Source: Amylibacter sp. IMCC11727 (lineage in GTDB: Bacteria > Pseudomonadota > Alphaproteobacteria > Rhodobacterales > Rhodobacteraceae). Taken from it: a stretch of 64,000 bases of DNA. Location of the stretch: the NCBI RefSeq assembly GCF_029854195.1, contig NZ_CP122960.1, positions 1,556,001 through 1,620,000 of the forward strand. Reading direction: 5' to 3'. The notes under the pieces are model-generated. The model was not told where the DNA came from, ran no database searches, and saw only the letters and a program-made list of their open reading frames with translations. Shown piece after piece: positions 35,340 through 42,715 of the stretch. A program made the translations under genes and the position numbers. Numbering within the stretch: position 1 is the stretch's first letter; each line of letters starts with the position of its first letter.

Positions 35340-35520
35340 ACAGACTGCCCATCCCCAACGGCGCATTCCCAAACGGACCTGTGGTGGCTTTGCCAAAGAG
35401 ATCACCAGAAATGTTGCAACCCGTTCCCACCTCGGACTCCGCTACCCTCTAAATGTATTCAAACACCATCTGAGGCAGACAACAACGTGCAGCGGCGGCA
35501 GAATGAATATGTTTCGCCGA
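35340..35520 (-). pseudogene. Decayed 5' fragment of an LldD-like dehydrogenase gene
   Basis: On the minus strand two blocks resemble the start of the intact gene at 32413-33519. The block near 35412-35475 encodes MVFEYI, a stop, then RVAESEVG, against MVFDYIDGAAGSEVG in the intact protein. The block near 35346-35400 encodes DLFGKATTGPFGNAPLGMG, against SLFGKTTAMPFGIAPMGMC. The DNA between them is shorter than in the intact gene, so there is an internal deletion as well as a stop codon. It is a non-functional relic of a duplicate or related paralogue. The rest of 35132-35758 is AT-rich with no gene that I can support. Confidence 0.75.
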
Positions 35521-35758
35521 TGTCTTAACTAACACGGCTCCGCCAAAGTTCGAACGGCTGTAGCCCTTATATTCCCAATCAAACGACAGTCCCAAAGACG
35601 GATTGAAAAGTTAACGGGAAGCGATAGCGGGTCTTGGGATAAATTGGTTTCTTTTGCGATGTTGTTGGGTAATTCAGCTTGTTTGATCACTTTTTGTTCT
35701 GGCAAATTCTCCTGATAGGTGAAATATTAGTCAACAATGACGCATTGATTGAGAGAAG

Positions 35759-37021
35759 ATGAACACAACTGAAAAATGCAATCGGTTAGAGGATGAGTTT
35801 TTTGCGTATTTAATCGGCCAAAAAACAGCTGGTTTGCTAGTTTTCGATTTTTACCCCTCTGACAAATGTCAAATCTTCAAAAAGAAGAAATACTACTGCA
35901 GCGAAAGGCAGGGTGACATTGAATTTGATGTCGTAATTGAGATTCGCCGCGAAGTCTCCTCGAAGCCACACCTGACGGTAGTTTTTGAGTGCAAAAATCA
36001 AAGTGCCAATATCCAAGAACGTGATGTTACGGATTTTTCAGATAAGCTTCATCGGGTTTTTGGTAACGGAGTAAAAGGTGTTTTGGTTGTTTCTGGCAAA
36101 CTTCAATCTGGCGCACGAAACATCGTCGACAAAAGAAAGATTGGGATCATAAAATTTGAAGAACAGGGGTTCGAAGTTGTAGCAGATCGAAGGGGTAGAA
36201 CTTTCGCGGAAGGAAGTATTTTAGAACAGCAAATCTTTGAAACTGGAAATGAAGACAAAGCACTTAAGTTTGCGGCTTATGTCAATGGCAAGTGTGTCAG
36301 CTCGCCCGCGAAGTTATTGTTAGAACTTGATCCCTCTTATTCACCGGAAACTGAAAGCAAACTCGCAAAATCAGTGCCATCTATTTCCAACCACGACATT
36401 ACTTCCCGCGCAAAGACGCTTCTAAATAAGATTGGATACTCTGCTGGACCGGTAAACCTAAGTGATGCTTGTGAATACTTAGGGGTTAATTTGGTGTACA
36501 CTGCGCGAACTGTCGTGGATCCTAGGGGAAACAAGGTGCTTGGGTCAGCTAACTTTGACCGCAATGAAATCCATATCAATGATAGTGAGACAGAATTTAG
36601 AGAAAGGTTCACGCTTGGCCACGAGATAGGGCATTTTTATTTAGGACATGGTGAATTTCTTCGTTCTGAAGCCACTATCCAAAAGGACCTTTTCGTTCAA
36701 TTCAGCCAGAAGGCCACGAATTTACAAAGGCTGGAAACCCAAGCAAACAAATTCTCTTCGGCGCTTCTTCTTCCCGAAGACGAGTTCGCCTTGCAGTTAG
36801 CCGTTCGAAGAAATCAACTTGGCATTCAAGATCGGGGTCATGGTTACCTGTTTGTTGACGATCAACCTTGTAACTACTCACCCTACAACCAACTCCTTAC
36901 AGACATTTCCGAATACTTCAAAATATCCAAGCAAGTCATTGAGATAAGATTAAAAAGTCACGGACTATTGAACGATCAACGATACAATGCTCAGAGACTT
37001 GCCTCCATTATAAGTGCTTAA
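35759..37021 (+). CDS. Fusion of an Mrr-like PD-(D/E)xK nuclease domain and an ImmA/IrrE metallopeptidase
   Basis: A 420-residue protein in clearly AT-rich DNA. Residues about 45-135 look like a restriction-endonuclease-like core: GDIEFDVVIEI (Asp53/Asp57), then VVFECKNQS with Glu77-x-Lys79, and GVKGVLVVSGK. Residues about 215-345 are an ImmA/IrrE (COG2856) metallopeptidase: zinc motif HEIGH at 288-292, FYLGHGEF after it, and a third-ligand candidate Glu326 in ETQANKFSSALLLP. No XRE repressor gene or methylase is adjacent. It may be a single-gene defence or stress-response protein; that role is inference. Confidence 0.72.
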   Translation: MNTTEKCNRLEDEFFAYLIGQKTAGLLVFDFYPSDKCQIFKKKKYYCSERQGDIEFDVVIEIRREVSSKPHLTVVFECKNQSANIQERDVTDFSDKLHRVFGNGVKGVLVVSGKLQSGARNIVDKRKIGIIKFEEQGFEVVADRRGRTFAEGSILEQQIFETGNEDKALKFAAYVNGKCVSSPAKLLLELDPSYSPETESKLAKSVPSISNHDITSRAKTLLNKIGYSAGPVNLSDACEYLGVNLVYTARTVVDPRGNKVLGSANFDRNEIHINDSETEFRERFTLGHEIGHFYLGHGEFLRSEATIQKDLFVQFSQKATNLQRLETQANKFSSALLLPEDEFALQLAVRRNQLGIQDRGHGYLFVDDQPCNYSPYNQLLTDISEYFKISKQVIEIRLKSHGLLNDQRYNAQRLASIISA

Positions 37022-37031
37022 AGCAAATCCC

Positions 37032-38216
37032 TCAACGCCCCAACTCCTTCATCGCCGCCTCAATCCCCTTGATCGTCATCGGGAACATCCGCTGTTGGAA
37101 TATCTCCTGCATCATCACAGTGGAATGCGTATACTGCCAATATTGTTCCTTCACAGGATTGATCCAAACCGATCCGGGCCACTGTTCCTGCGCGCGCTCT
37201 AACCAGACCTGACCCGGCTCCTCGTTCCAGTGCTCGTTCGCACCGCCTTTATACACAATCTCATAAGGGCTCATCGCCGCGTCCCCCACAAAAATACATT
37301 TGTAATCAGAGCCATAGGTCCGCAGCACATCCCACGTCGGCGTCTGCTCCATCCAGCGCCGTTTGTTGTCTTTCCATACGCCCTCGTACAAGCAGTTGTG
37401 AAAGTAAAAATACTCCAGATGTTTGAACTCGGTCTTGGCCGCTGAAAACAGCTCCTCAATCATCTTGATATACGGGTCCATGGACCCGCCCACGTCCAAG
37501 AACAACAGCACCTTCACCGCATTGCGCCGCTCTGGCCGTGTCACCACATCCAGATAGCCATTCTCGGCCGTCTGGCGAATGGTGCCGTTCAAATCCAGCT
37601 CGTCATCCGCGCCAGATCGCGCCCATTTGCGCAGCCGTTTCAGCGCCACCTTGATGTTGCGCGTGCCCAGTTCCACATTGTCATCAAGGTTCTTGAAATC
37701 CCGCTTGTCCCAAACCTTGGTCGCCTTCTGATGGCGGCTCTTATCCTGCCCAATGCGCACACCCTCAGGATTGTATCCATAGGCTCCAAACGGCGATGTC
37801 CCCGCCGTGCCAATCCACTTATTGCCGCCCTGATGCCGCTTTTCCTGCTCCTTCAAACGCTCTTTCAGCGTTTCCATCAGCTTTTCAAACCCGCCAAGGC
37901 TTTCAATCTCGGCCATTTCTTCTTCGGACAGGTGCTTTTCCGCCAGTTTGGTCAGCCAGTCCTCAGGAACATCCACCGCGTTCAGAATGTCGCCCACGTC
38001 AAGGTTTTCCATGCCCTTGAACACGTCCGCAAACACCAGATCGAACTTATCCAGATTGCGCTCATCCTTTACCATCGTGGCTCGCGCCAGATAGTAGAAC
38101 GCCTCTACGTCATAGATCACCATGCCCGTTTTCACCGCTTCCAGAAACGACAAATACTCGCGCAAACTCACAGGTATTTTCGCGGCTCTCAGCGCTTCAA
38201 AGAAACGTAAAAACAT
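37032..38216 (-). CDS. CoxE-like VWA-domain protein
   Basis: A 394-residue cytoplasmic protein of the CoxE/YehP type. The C-terminal half is a von Willebrand A domain with the MIDAS motif DVGGS in LLFLDVGGSMDPYI, preceded by a helical N-terminal region that begins MFLRFFEALRAAKIPVSLREYL. Such proteins work with MoxR ATPases, and a moxR gene is four genes upstream in the same operon. The start at 38216 is preferred over a TTG nine codons upstream. It is 1 base from the small membrane gene. Confidence 0.88.
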   Translation of the reverse strand: MFLRFFEALRAAKIPVSLREYLSFLEAVKTGMVIYDVEAFYYLARATMVKDERNLDKFDLVFADVFKGMENLDVGDILNAVDVPEDWLTKLAEKHLSEEEMAEIESLGGFEKLMETLKERLKEQEKRHQGGNKWIGTAGTSPFGAYGYNPEGVRIGQDKSRHQKATKVWDKRDFKNLDDNVELGTRNIKVALKRLRKWARSGADDELDLNGTIRQTAENGYLDVVTRPERRNAVKVLLFLDVGGSMDPYIKMIEELFSAAKTEFKHLEYFYFHNCLYEGVWKDNKRRWMEQTPTWDVLRTYGSDYKCIFVGDAAMSPYEIVYKGGANEHWNEEPGQVWLERAQEQWPGSVWINPVKEQYWQYTHSTVMMQEIFQQRMFPMTIKGIEAAMKELGR

Positions 38217-38217
38217 C

Positions 38218-38388
38218 TCAGACCCAACCCTGCCAATCAGCAATAACGGTTAACACCAGCACAATCAGGAAAAACGCCAGCCCGTGGATAAATCCGTATT
38301 GCACCAGATCAAGGGTCTTGCCGCCCATCTTGCGCGCGCGCCACCACCCGATCAACGCACCGATAAAAAACGCAGGAACTGCAAACAT
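38218..38388 (-). CDS. Small two-helix membrane protein (56 aa)
   Basis: Too short for usual gene-length cut-offs. The ATG at 38388 opens a frame with helix MFAVPAFFIGALIGWW, a basic loop RARKMGGKTL, then helix GFIHGLAFFLIVLVLTVIA and the end DWQGWV. The first helix is followed by basic residues, giving a probable in-and-out hairpin with the loop inside. It sits exactly between the DUF2927 and VWA genes (3-base and 1-base gaps), so it is almost certainly translated. Function unknown; an accessory of the MoxR/VWA system is plausible. Confidence 0.75.
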   Translation of the reverse strand: MFAVPAFFIGALIGWWRARKMGGKTLDLVQYGFIHGLAFFLIVLVLTVIADWQGWV

Positions 38389-38391
38389 GGA

Positions 38392-39774
38392 TTAACCCTC
38401 ACCTTCGGGAAGTTTTGGAATAAGACCAGCGATAATTTTTAGCCGATCCTTGATTTCTTTGGTTTCATACACACCGTATTGACCCCACCCAATGGCCTCT
38501 TGGCGCAGGGCTTTGGCTTCGGATGCGCGACCACCGTGTTCGTAAATTTCCGCCTTCATGGCCAATAGGCTGAACAGCAACCGCCCATTTTGCGCGGTTT
38601 TTGCGGCCACAATAGAGGGCTCGATATACTGCAAGGCTTGCGTCAAATCCCCTGCGGACACAGACAGGGATGCCATCTGCAACGCCGCCTGCGCTGTGTG
38701 AATATCAAACGGCCCAAACGCCTGCACGAAATTGGCATAAGCACGGGCATAATCCCCTGCCGCAGTGCGCGGATCATGGGCTGCGTTGACACGGGCCCGC
38801 GCGTAAAAACTGAACCCCAAGCGGTGATCGGTGATGCCCGCTTGGCGGGCCACATTCACCGCGCGGGTCGCGGCGGCCACACGGCCAGACGGCGACCCCC
38901 GTGACCCAAGAGCGGTTTCAATGGCCTTCGTCCACGCATCAGGGGTTTCCTGCAGCTGGCGCGGTGTTAAACTAACCCCTTTCGGGTTCATACGGCGCAA
39001 CAGTGCGGGCAAAACCGCCGCCACCTCATGTTTCGCCATACCAGACCGCAGTTCTGGGGCGTAAAACAAGCGCAGCATCAGCATGTCATAAGACGTCAGC
39101 ACAATGTGGAAATTGTCGTCATTGTAAACGCTGTCAGGCACACGATACAGATCGTTCAGTGGTCCAAGCGCCTGTGCCAATTCCTCGTGTAAACAGTCCC
39201 GCGCGTCTTGGGGAGACACATCGCTTGGCATGAAAATCGCCGCCCGTTTGCGTTCTGTCAGCGATGTCCAATCCGAACGGCGGCTAAACCGACTTTTGCG
39301 AAATTCGTCCCAACTGCCCATGCGCGGCACAACAATACAGGCCGCATTCGGGGCCACACGGTGCAATTTACGCTGTGGGATCAGTTCGATGACAATATTG
39401 GCGGATGTCGGTGATGCCACGCGATTGATTGGCACTGTGCCCTCATTGCGCAATCGCGTCAGCAAACGATCCAAATCGCGGCTCACCACCTGGCGCTTGG
39501 CATTCACCAACGCCACGGTGACATTGCCTTCAAACCGCGAAAAACGGGCCAGCGTTTGCCCGCTTTCCAGCGCAAAAGCGTAATCAATGAACTCTTCAAA
39601 AATATCCGCATTGGACCGTGCCACACCACGCGGCGCAGAGTCTGCTGCAAACAGCCTCATCGCTGGCAATTCCACATCAGGCGCCGTACGCTTTGACACA
39701 GGGGCCTGTGTGCTGGAACACCCAGCCAACAGAAGGGCCACGACCCCTGCGGCGAAACTCTTAAATCCGATCAT
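38392..39774 (-). CDS. DUF2927 lipoprotein
   Basis: A 460-residue protein with a lipoprotein signal (lipobox LLAGC, Cys19). Residues about 55-260 match DUF2927: IFEEFIDYAFALE, CIVVPRMGSWDEFRKSRF and the conserved LHEELAQALGPLNDLY, where HEE-x2-Q recalls a metallopeptidase helix. The C-terminal part (about 310-450) contains TPR-like helices (HTAQAALQMASLSVSAGDLTQALQYIEPS). It overlaps the GNAT gene by 4 bases. Enzyme activity is not established for this family. Confidence 0.82.
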   Translation of the reverse strand: MIGFKSFAAGVVALLLAGCSSTQAPVSKRTAPDVELPAMRLFAADSAPRGVARSNADIFEEFIDYAFALESGQTLARFSRFEGNVTVALVNAKRQVVSRDLDRLLTRLRNEGTVPINRVASPTSANIVIELIPQRKLHRVAPNAACIVVPRMGSWDEFRKSRFSRRSDWTSLTERKRAAIFMPSDVSPQDARDCLHEELAQALGPLNDLYRVPDSVYNDDNFHIVLTSYDMLMLRLFYAPELRSGMAKHEVAAVLPALLRRMNPKGVSLTPRQLQETPDAWTKAIETALGSRGSPSGRVAAATRAVNVARQAGITDHRLGFSFYARARVNAAHDPRTAAGDYARAYANFVQAFGPFDIHTAQAALQMASLSVSAGDLTQALQYIEPSIVAAKTAQNGRLLFSLLAMKAEIYEHGGRASEAKALRQEAIGWGQYGVYETKEIKDRLKIIAGLIPKLPEGEG

Positions 39775-40211
39775 ATTTGATACTTCACAAACGGGCTCAA
39801 CGTCGCCACCCCGTCATAGAGCTTGCGCGCCACCGCATTGTCCTCGGCCGTCAGCCACCAAACCTGTTCGCAGTTGTTGTCCTTAGCATGGGCCACAACC
39901 GCATTAATCATGGCCTTGCCTGCACCCGTGCCACGCACATCTGGCCGAACGTATAAATCATTCAGATAAATACGATTTTTAGGTCCCCAGAAAAACCGAT
40001 GATACAGAAAATTCACAATCCCAACGCCCCCGTGCTCAGGCGTTTCGGCCACCATAGCGAACATCTGCTCGTCAGGATCATGGATGCGCCGCCATGTTTC
40101 TGCATACACATCCTCATCCCGCGCCGTTTCGTAAAACGCCAAGTAATCCCGCCACAGATCACGCCAAACGGCTTCATCTTCGGCGGTCACATATCGAACC
40201 GTTGTCGCCAT
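39771..40211 (-). CDS. GNAT-family N-acetyltransferase
   Basis: A 146-residue acetyl-CoA-dependent transferase. The acetyl-CoA loop is VRPDVRGTGAGKAM near 90-103, preceded by LNDLYV, and the end has KLYDGVATLSPF as in GNATs acting on small amines. It is 5 bases after moxR and overlaps the DUF2927 gene. The substrate is unknown. Confidence 0.87.
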   Translation of the reverse strand: MATTVRYVTAEDEAVWRDLWRDYLAFYETARDEDVYAETWRRIHDPDEQMFAMVAETPEHGGVGIVNFLYHRFFWGPKNRIYLNDLYVRPDVRGTGAGKAMINAVVAHAKDNNCEQVWWLTAEDNAVARKLYDGVATLSPFVKYQI

Positions 40212-40216
40212 GGGAT

Positions 40217-41056
40217 TTATCTATTCCCACGGGCCATAAAGGCCAGCCGTTCGAACAAATGCACATCCTGTTCGTTCTTCAACAACGCCCCATGCAACTT
40301 GGGCAGGGCATCTTTGCCGTCCCGTTTCATGTCCGCTGGATCCAAATCCTCAACCAGCAGCAACTTCAGCCAATCCAACACTTCAGACGTGCTTGGTTTT
40401 TTCTTCAAACCAGGGGTCTCACGGATTTCATAAAACTGGGTAAGCGCCTCAGCCACCAACTCAGGCTTAATGCCTGGAAAATGCACATCCACAATCTGTT
40501 TCATGGTGTCTGAGTCCGGGAAACGGATGTAATGGAAAAAACACCGCCGCAAAAACGCATCGGGCAGCTCTTTTTCGTTGTTAGATGTGATGATCACAAT
40601 AGGGCGCTGCTTGGCTTTGATGGTTTCACCTGTCTCATAGACGTGGAATTCCATCTTATCCAACTCTTGCAACAGATCATTGGGGAATTCGATGTCCGCC
40701 TTGTCAATCTCGTCGATCAACAGAACCAACCGCTCATCTGCTTCAAACGCCTGCCACAGCTTACCCTTTTTGATGTAGTTTTTTACATCATGCACGCGCT
40801 CTTCGCCCAGCTGACTGTCGCGCAAACGTGAAACCGCATCATATTCGTACAAACCCTGCTGTGCTTTGGTGGTGGATTTGATGTTCCATTCCAAAATCGG
40901 CAGGTCCAGCGCCTTGGCCACTTGCAACGCCAGCTCTGTTTTACCTGTCCCAGGCTCGCCCTTCACCAAAAGGGGGCGTTGCAACGCAATCGCCGCGTTT
41001 ACTGCCACCGTCAGATCATCGGTGGAAACATACTGTTTAGTGCCTTCAAACTTCAT
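40217..41056 (-). CDS. MoxR-family AAA+ ATPase
   Basis: A 279-residue ATPase. Walker A GEPGTGKT is at 33-40, Walker B VLLIDEIDKAD follows, and the sensor region is PIVIITSNNEKELPDAFLRRCFFHYIRFP. MoxR proteins act as chaperone-like partners of VWA proteins to activate or insert cofactors into enzymes; the VWA partner is the last gene of this operon. No client enzyme gene lies in the cluster, so the target is unknown. Confidence 0.92.
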   Translation of the reverse strand: MKFEGTKQYVSTDDLTVAVNAAIALQRPLLVKGEPGTGKTELALQVAKALDLPILEWNIKSTTKAQQGLYEYDAVSRLRDSQLGEERVHDVKNYIKKGKLWQAFEADERLVLLIDEIDKADIEFPNDLLQELDKMEFHVYETGETIKAKQRPIVIITSNNEKELPDAFLRRCFFHYIRFPDSDTMKQIVDVHFPGIKPELVAEALTQFYEIRETPGLKKKPSTSEVLDWLKLLLVEDLDPADMKRDGKDALPKLHGALLKNEQDVHLFERLAFMARGNR

Positions 41057-41322
41057 TTTATTCCGCGCCCTTGCTAATTTAGGCGCAATCTACTCATCGC
41101 GTTACAATGCTGCAAGTCGTGTATCAACTGGGGGTGACATTACCCTACGACTCGGATACATCAGGCGCAAATCAAAGCGATTAGTTCTAACGTACGCGGT
41201 GTTCCACAGACGCAACTCTGACCAAAAGTGGTGATTTTGCAAACGTCGCATTCCGTTAAGGCTCATCGCTTCATTGGGTGAAATGCGTAATGTCACAGAC
41301 AGCGAATTCTAGGGAGAAGCAG

Positions 41323-41745
41323 GTGAAAGCCGAAGTCATTCTTGATGCCGATTACCGTCCGGCCGAAGACGAACCATTTATGAATGATCGTCAAACTGAA
41401 TATTTCCGTCGCAAGCTTTTGGCGTGGAAAGCGGACTTGATGTCCGACAGCAAAGACACCATCGAAGGTATGCAAGAAGGCGCGCGCAACATCCCTGATG
41501 TGGCCGACCGCGCCTCCGAAGAAACCGATCGTGCTCTCGAACTGCGCACACGGGATCGGGCCCGCAAATTGGTTGCCAAAATCGAAAGCGCATTGCGCCG
41601 CATCGAAGATGGCTCTTATGGCTATTGTGATGACACAGGCGAACCAATTTCACTCAAACGTTTGGACGCCCGCCCAATCGCGACCCTTTCGCTTGAGGCA
41701 CAAGAACGTCACGAACGCAAAGAGCGCGTCCACCGCGACGACTAA
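41323..41745 (+). CDS. dksA: DksA-type RNA polymerase-binding protein with degenerate zinc finger
   Basis: A 140-residue DksA. The coiled coil carries the tip acidic pair Asp59 and Asp62 (IPDVADRAS), needed for secondary-channel action with ppGpp. The zinc finger retains only Cys102; the other positions are Thr105, Ser123 and Ala126, so zinc binding is unlikely, as known for DksA2-type proteins. The GTG at 41323 is chosen because AGGGAG lies 6 bases upstream. Upstream 41057-41322 holds no gene that I can see. Confidence 0.9.
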   Translation: MKAEVILDADYRPAEDEPFMNDRQTEYFRRKLLAWKADLMSDSKDTIEGMQEGARNIPDVADRASEETDRALELRTRDRARKLVAKIESALRRIEDGSYGYCDDTGEPISLKRLDARPIATLSLEAQERHERKERVHRDD

Positions 41746-41871
41746 TCGGGTTTCAGAAAGTCGTAAAAATCGTGCGGCGAACATCATGTTCGAGCGAAGC
41801 GAGAGGCAATGATTTCGTCTCAACATGGCTCTGAAAACCGACAGGCCGACAATGGCCCGTTTCAAATTCAT

Positions 41872-41902
41872 AAGCCGACACAGAAATGTGTCGGCTTTTT
41901 AT
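41872..41902 (+). terminator. Strong rho-independent terminator after dksA
   Basis: A perfect 10-base stem AAGCCGACAC / GTGTCGGCTT with a 6-base loop is followed by TTTTTATTTG. It is 126 bases after the dksA stop, leaving a long 3' untranslated region that includes the 13-base palindrome GAACATCATGTTC (41779-41791). Confidence 0.88.
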
Positions 41903-41976
41903 TTGTCTCTGACGTAAAATGCGGGCAGGGGTGTTGCGTCAAACCTTAACGCCAGAAATAAACACACAACCCATAC

Positions 41977-42010
41977 CCACGGGACCCCAGTTTCTGGGTG
42001 GTTTGCTTTT
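41977..42010 (+). terminator. Second hairpin with T-tract downstream of dksA
   Basis: A CCCAG-TTT-CTGGG hairpin, extended by CCA/TGG, is followed by TTTGCTTTTTT. It is a second plus-strand terminator about 100 bases beyond the first, with no gene visible between them. Confidence 0.5.
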
Positions 42011-42037
42011 TTCTGAAATCGCGATTTTCGCCAAACC

Positions 42038-42715
42038 TTAACGCATCGTTCGCACGGCATCTTTGCGTGCAAATGGCTTCATCTGATCGCCAAATTCATC
42101 CACAAATGCGCGCACCCGATCAGGATCATGTTTGGACAGGCTGCGCAGCCACCAGCTGATGGATTTTTGAATAAACCATTCAGGATCAGTGACATAGCTT
42201 GCGGCCCAGCCCAAAATACGGTCCCGCGCCACTAGTTCTTCGTCCTTTGGATTGTTCGATTTCGTATAGGGCAGGGTGATCACCAACGCCGCACGGCGCA
42301 CCCAAAGGCTCTCATGGGTGGTCCATGCCTCCACCTCATCCAGCCGTTTTTCGTTCAAATACAACCGTCTAGCCCCCGCGCCACAGGCATGGTCCGCGAC
42401 CGCCCAAGCATCAAACGTGGGCACCCATCGACAGATTTCGGCCCAGACAGCTTCATCAGGATTGATCCGCGCTTGGGTCAGTAATTTCGCCGCAACGACC
42501 TTGGCCTCAAACACATCAGAATCCCACAAAAACGCTGCAATCTCAACGCGTTGTGGAATATCCGTTTCTTTGCGCCAGGCCTTATACAGCGTATCTAACT
42601 GAGGATTGGAAACGCCGACATACGGGCGTTCAACCTTGTGATAGGCGGCCATTTCACCCGCTTTCACAGGATCGCCCAAGGCCATCACCTGATCAAGCGC
42701 ATCTTGCGGGGTCAT
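42038..42715 (-). CDS. AlkD-like DNA alkylation repair protein
   Basis: A 225-residue all-helical HEAT-like protein of the DNA alkylation repair family (AlkC/AlkD). Features are YHKVERPYVGVSNPQLD near the N-terminus, WTTHESLWVRRAALVITLPY and DPEWFIQKSISWWLRSLSKHDPDRV. AlkD-type enzymes excise alkylated purines. It overlaps the end of glmS by 4 bases, an unexpected partner. Confidence 0.82.
   Translation of the reverse strand: MTPQDALDQVMALGDPVKAGEMAAYHKVERPYVGVSNPQLDTLYKAWRKETDIPQRVEIAAFLWDSDVFEAKVVAAKLLTQARINPDEAVWAEICRWVPTFDAWAVADHACGAGARRLYLNEKRLDEVEAWTTHESLWVRRAALVITLPYTKSNNPKDEELVARDRILGWAASYVTDPEWFIQKSISWWLRSLSKHDPDRVRAFVDEFGDQMKPFARKDAVRTMR

Noticed and set aside
35268..35532. Short plus-strand frames in the intergenic region before the nuclease-peptidase gene
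   Set aside because: They run antisense through the decayed dehydrogenase relic and lack ribosome-binding sites or conserved features.
41779..41791. Palindrome GAACATCATGTTC as a LexA (SOS) box
   Set aside because: Spacing does not match the alphaproteobacterial GTTC-N7-GTTC site, and it lies downstream of dksA, not in a promoter.
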